A DNA stretch of 64,000 nt from an uncultured Bacilli bacterium (lineage in GTDB: Bacteria; Bacillota_I; Bacilli_A; RF39; UBA660), in contig CASTSB010000005.1 of assembly GCA_949451605.1 (NCBI GenBank), positions 65,096 to 129,095 on the forward strand, given 5' to 3'. The notes under the pieces are model-generated. The model did not search any database and was not told where the DNA came from. It saw only the letters and a program-made list of their open reading frames with translations. Positions 62,335-64,000 of this stretch are shown here, piece by piece. Every line of letters starts with the position of its first letter. Within the stretch, counting starts at the first letter, position 1. A program made the translations under genes and the position numbers.

Positions 62335-63148
62335 ATATCTCTTCCTCATCTACTAATAATTCTTCTTCAACCTCTTGTTTTGGTTTTAATTCATCTATCA
62401 AAATCATTCTTGCATCATCTAAAGTTAAGTTATATAGCATATCACCTTTTAATGCAATAGAAACTCGACCAGTTTCTTCTGAAACTACAATACAAATAGC
62501 ATCTGTTTCTTCAGCAAGTCCTAAAGCAGCTCTATGTCTAGTTCCAAGTCTTCTATTTATTTTAGGACTATTACTTGTTGGAAATACAGCTCCTGCACAA
62601 GTAATTCTATCACCTTGGATAATTACTCCACCATCATGTAGTGGATTTCCTTCATAAAAGATTGCTATCAATAAATCACTTGATAAATCTGCATATAACT
62701 TCTTAGCCTTATCAATATAGTTAGCTAGACTTATATCTCGCTCTATAACAATTAAGCCACCAATTTTTTCTTTTCTTAAATAATCAATAGCATTAATTAA
62801 TTCATAAACCATTCTTTCTCTTTCATCAAGAGTTAATACTTTATGCCTTCCAAGTAATTGGCTTCTTCCTAATTGCTCCAAAATAGTTCTAATTTCAGGT
62901 TGGAAAATTACTATTAATGCAATTGGTCCCCACTGGATAACATACTCAAGAAGTAATCCTATAGTTACAAAGCCAAACACTACACTTATAACTTTTAAAA
63001 TTATTATTATAAAGACTCCTCTAAATAATAAACTTAGCTTCAAATTATTTTTAATATTTTTAAGTATATAATAAAAAATTAGCCAAACTAATAAAATATC
63101 CCCTAAATCTTGTAAAATTGATAACAACTCACTCGTTGAAATAGACAT
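62318..63148 (-). CDS. cdaA: Diadenylate cyclase CdaA (c-di-AMP synthase)
   Basis: 276 aa. Three membrane helices (about 10-90), then the DAC domain with GNPLHDGGVII (family DGA; here DGG) and the catalytic RHR in GTRHRAALG. Makes cyclic di-AMP, which controls potassium and wall balance. Ends in an acidic tail. Operon with cdaR. GGAG precedes the ATG. Confidence 0.95.
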   Translation of the reverse strand: MSISTSELLSILQDLGDILLVWLIFYYILKNIKNNLKLSLLFRGVFIIIILKVISVVFGFVTIGLLLEYVIQWGPIALIVIFQPEIRTILEQLGRSQLLGRHKVLTLDERERMVYELINAIDYLRKEKIGGLIVIERDISLANYIDKAKKLYADLSSDLLIAIFYEGNPLHDGGVIIQGDRITCAGAVFPTSNSPKINRRLGTRHRAALGLAEETDAICIVVSEETGRVSIALKGDMLYNLTLDDARMILIDELKPKQEVEEELLVDEEEIYEENN

Positions 63149-63168
63149 TACACCATCTCCTCATCTAC

Positions 63169-63525
63169 TTATTTTATTTGAGTATTATTACCTACATTAG
63201 GCTGCACACCTTGTTGTGGCAAACCTTGTACAACTTGTTGTTGAGTAACACCAGGATTGACAGTTTGTTGAACTACAGCAGGTTGATTGCTTGCAACATT
63301 AGGTTGCATACCTTGTTGCGGAATAGTCTGAGAAACACTCACCCCTGTTGAGTTACCTACACTAGTATATGTATTAGCATATTTTTCTTTTGCTTTTTTT
63401 CTATTTAATGATTGTTCTGCTAAATAACCAATGCAAGAACATATTAAAATAGAGTTGATAACTACAATAGCTATATACAAAGGACCATCTAAAACATCTC
63501 TAAAGAAAACAATAACAAAATCCAT
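63169..63525 (-). CDS. Small membrane protein with Gln/Pro repeats
   Basis: 118 aa. One membrane helix (about 14-36), a basic stretch, then a low-complexity tail rich in Gln, Val and Pro with repeats IPQQGMQPNV and LPQQGVQPNV. Not recognised. GGGGTGG precedes the ATG. 20 bases upstream of cdaA, so probably in its operon. Confidence 0.65.
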   Translation of the reverse strand: MDFVIVFFRDVLDGPLYIAIVVINSILICSCIGYLAEQSLNRKKAKEKYANTYTSVGNSTGVSVSQTIPQQGMQPNVASNQPAVVQQTVNPGVTQQQVVQGLPQQGVQPNVGNNTQIK

Positions 63526-63693
63526 TTTGCCACCCCTATTCTCATTAAATATGATAACATTTTAAATAAAAATTATCAACACTATCTAATTAATTCAAAT
63601 AAATATATTATCCCTTTTATTTTTATAGAAACAAAAAAATTTCTACATGAAAAATAATAACACGTTTAAAGTTTCTTAGTCAAATTTCAAAAA

Positions 63694-63728
63694 AATAAAA
63701 TCCTATTAAATACAAATAGGATTTTAAG
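63694..63728 (-). terminator. Terminator after rnr
   Basis: Stem AAAATCCTATT/AATAGGATTTT (63697-63707/63715-63725), then TTATTTTTTT on the minus strand. The rest of the gap 63526-63693 is AT-rich with nothing recognised. Confidence 0.85.
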
Positions 63729-63733
63729 TATTA

Positions 63734-64000
63734 TTACTTAACTTTTTTCTTTACCTTAGGAATATCTGCTCTGACATTTTCTAACTTTCGAACCACTTCA
63801 AAATCTATATCTTTTTTCTCTTTATTAGTAGATAATAACTTTAACTTTAAATAATCACCAACTGTATAATCATCTTTTTCATCTAATGATATTAATGAAT
63901 AATCACTTTCACTATAAATATAATGACCTGGTAAATTTTTTATTGAAACTCTTCCTTCAATAAAATTATCTAATTGCACAAACAAGCCTTTTTGACTAGT
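63734..64000 (-). CDS. rnr: Ribonuclease R, C-terminal end (cut by window edge)
   Basis: Last 88 codons of a gene that continues past base 64000; the frame is open there. The visible part is an S1 RNA-binding domain: KGLFVQLDNFIEGRVSI, then KKDIDFEVVRKL, the pattern of the RNase R C-terminus (GMFVEL...IEG, ERNIDFE), followed by a Lys-rich tail. RNase R degrades structured RNA 3' to 5'. The catalytic RNB domain is outside the window, so a different S1 protein is possible but less likely. Confidence 0.8.
   Translation of the reverse strand, partial: TSQKGLFVQLDNFIEGRVSIKNLPGHYIYSESDYSLISLDEKDDYTVGDYLKLKLLSTNKEKKDIDFEVVRKLENVRADIPKVKKKVK

Noticed and set aside
1-64000. Alternative genetic code (TGA as Trp)
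   Set aside because: TGA ends a real gene (the small gene at 37533-37703) and Trp is written TGG throughout, so the standard code applies.
1-64000. tRNA or rRNA genes, CRISPR arrays, insertion sequences, prophage
   Set aside because: I looked for tRNA loop signatures, regularly spaced repeats, transposases and integrases and found none.

Overview
The window is AT-rich DNA from a compact, Gram-positive-type genome of the class Bacilli. Gene content (RecU-PBP1A, GpsB, EzrA, MurJ, two FemABX transferases, CdaA/CdaR, T-box leaders, GGAGG ribosome binding sites, a type B RNase P RNA) and gene sizes suggest an uncultured gut lineage near the Erysipelotrichales/RF39 type. TGA is used as a stop codon, so this is the standard bacterial code and not a Mycoplasma code. 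No rRNA, tRNA, CRISPR array, insertion sequence or prophage was recognised.

Layout. 1-5.5 kb (minus): RNase Y (cut by the window edge), MurE, RecA with an SOS box, PgsA, a short RodZ-like protein, RNase P RNA and GpsB. 5.6-8.8 kb (plus): RecU and a class A PBP. 8.9-12.8 kb (minus): Nth, DnaD-like protein, CCA-adding enzyme, HU and two membrane proteins. 12.9-16.7 kb (plus): Der followed by a sporulation cluster (SpoVIF, SpoIVA and small unknown genes). 17.5-19.8 kb: three TIM44-like/zinc-ribbon paralogues. 19.9-28 kb (minus): EngB, NrnA, two tandem acetate kinases, an alpha/beta spore protein (SASP), ThiI and EzrA. 28.1-28.9 kb: rpsD with a consensus promoter and structured leader. 28.9-37.5 kb: an orphan Xre regulator with a perfect palindrome, a phosphatase, TyrS with its T-box, exported proteins, YtxGH-like proteins and TrmB. 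37.5-40.4 kb: a small proline-rich protein and two FemABX transferases. 40.4-50.7 kb (minus): MurJ-like flippase, Cse60, Fic, LeuS with its T-box, a GH31 glycosidase and a VanY-type carboxypeptidase. 50.8-54.1 kb: radical SAM protein, DUF1294, slipin/NfeD and an Ig-like surface protein. 54.2-64 kb: Fhs, a thioester adhesin with its sortase, CtpA, a YdcC/GerS-like lipoprotein, CdaR/CdaA and the end of RNase R.

Two themes stand out. First, sporulation genes (SpoIVA, SpoVIF, SASP, Cse60, YdcC/GerS-like) are scattered through a small genome, so the organism is probably a spore former. Second, a cell-surface theme recurs: a thioester-domain adhesin overlapping its sortase, a TasA/camelysin-like exported protein, an Ig-repeat protein and FemABX wall branching. 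The TasA-like gene has a promoter whose whole -35/-10 spacer is a TA dinucleotide repeat. The adhesin promoter is bracketed by an inverted repeat. These are the best candidates for undescribed surface-variation switches in this window.
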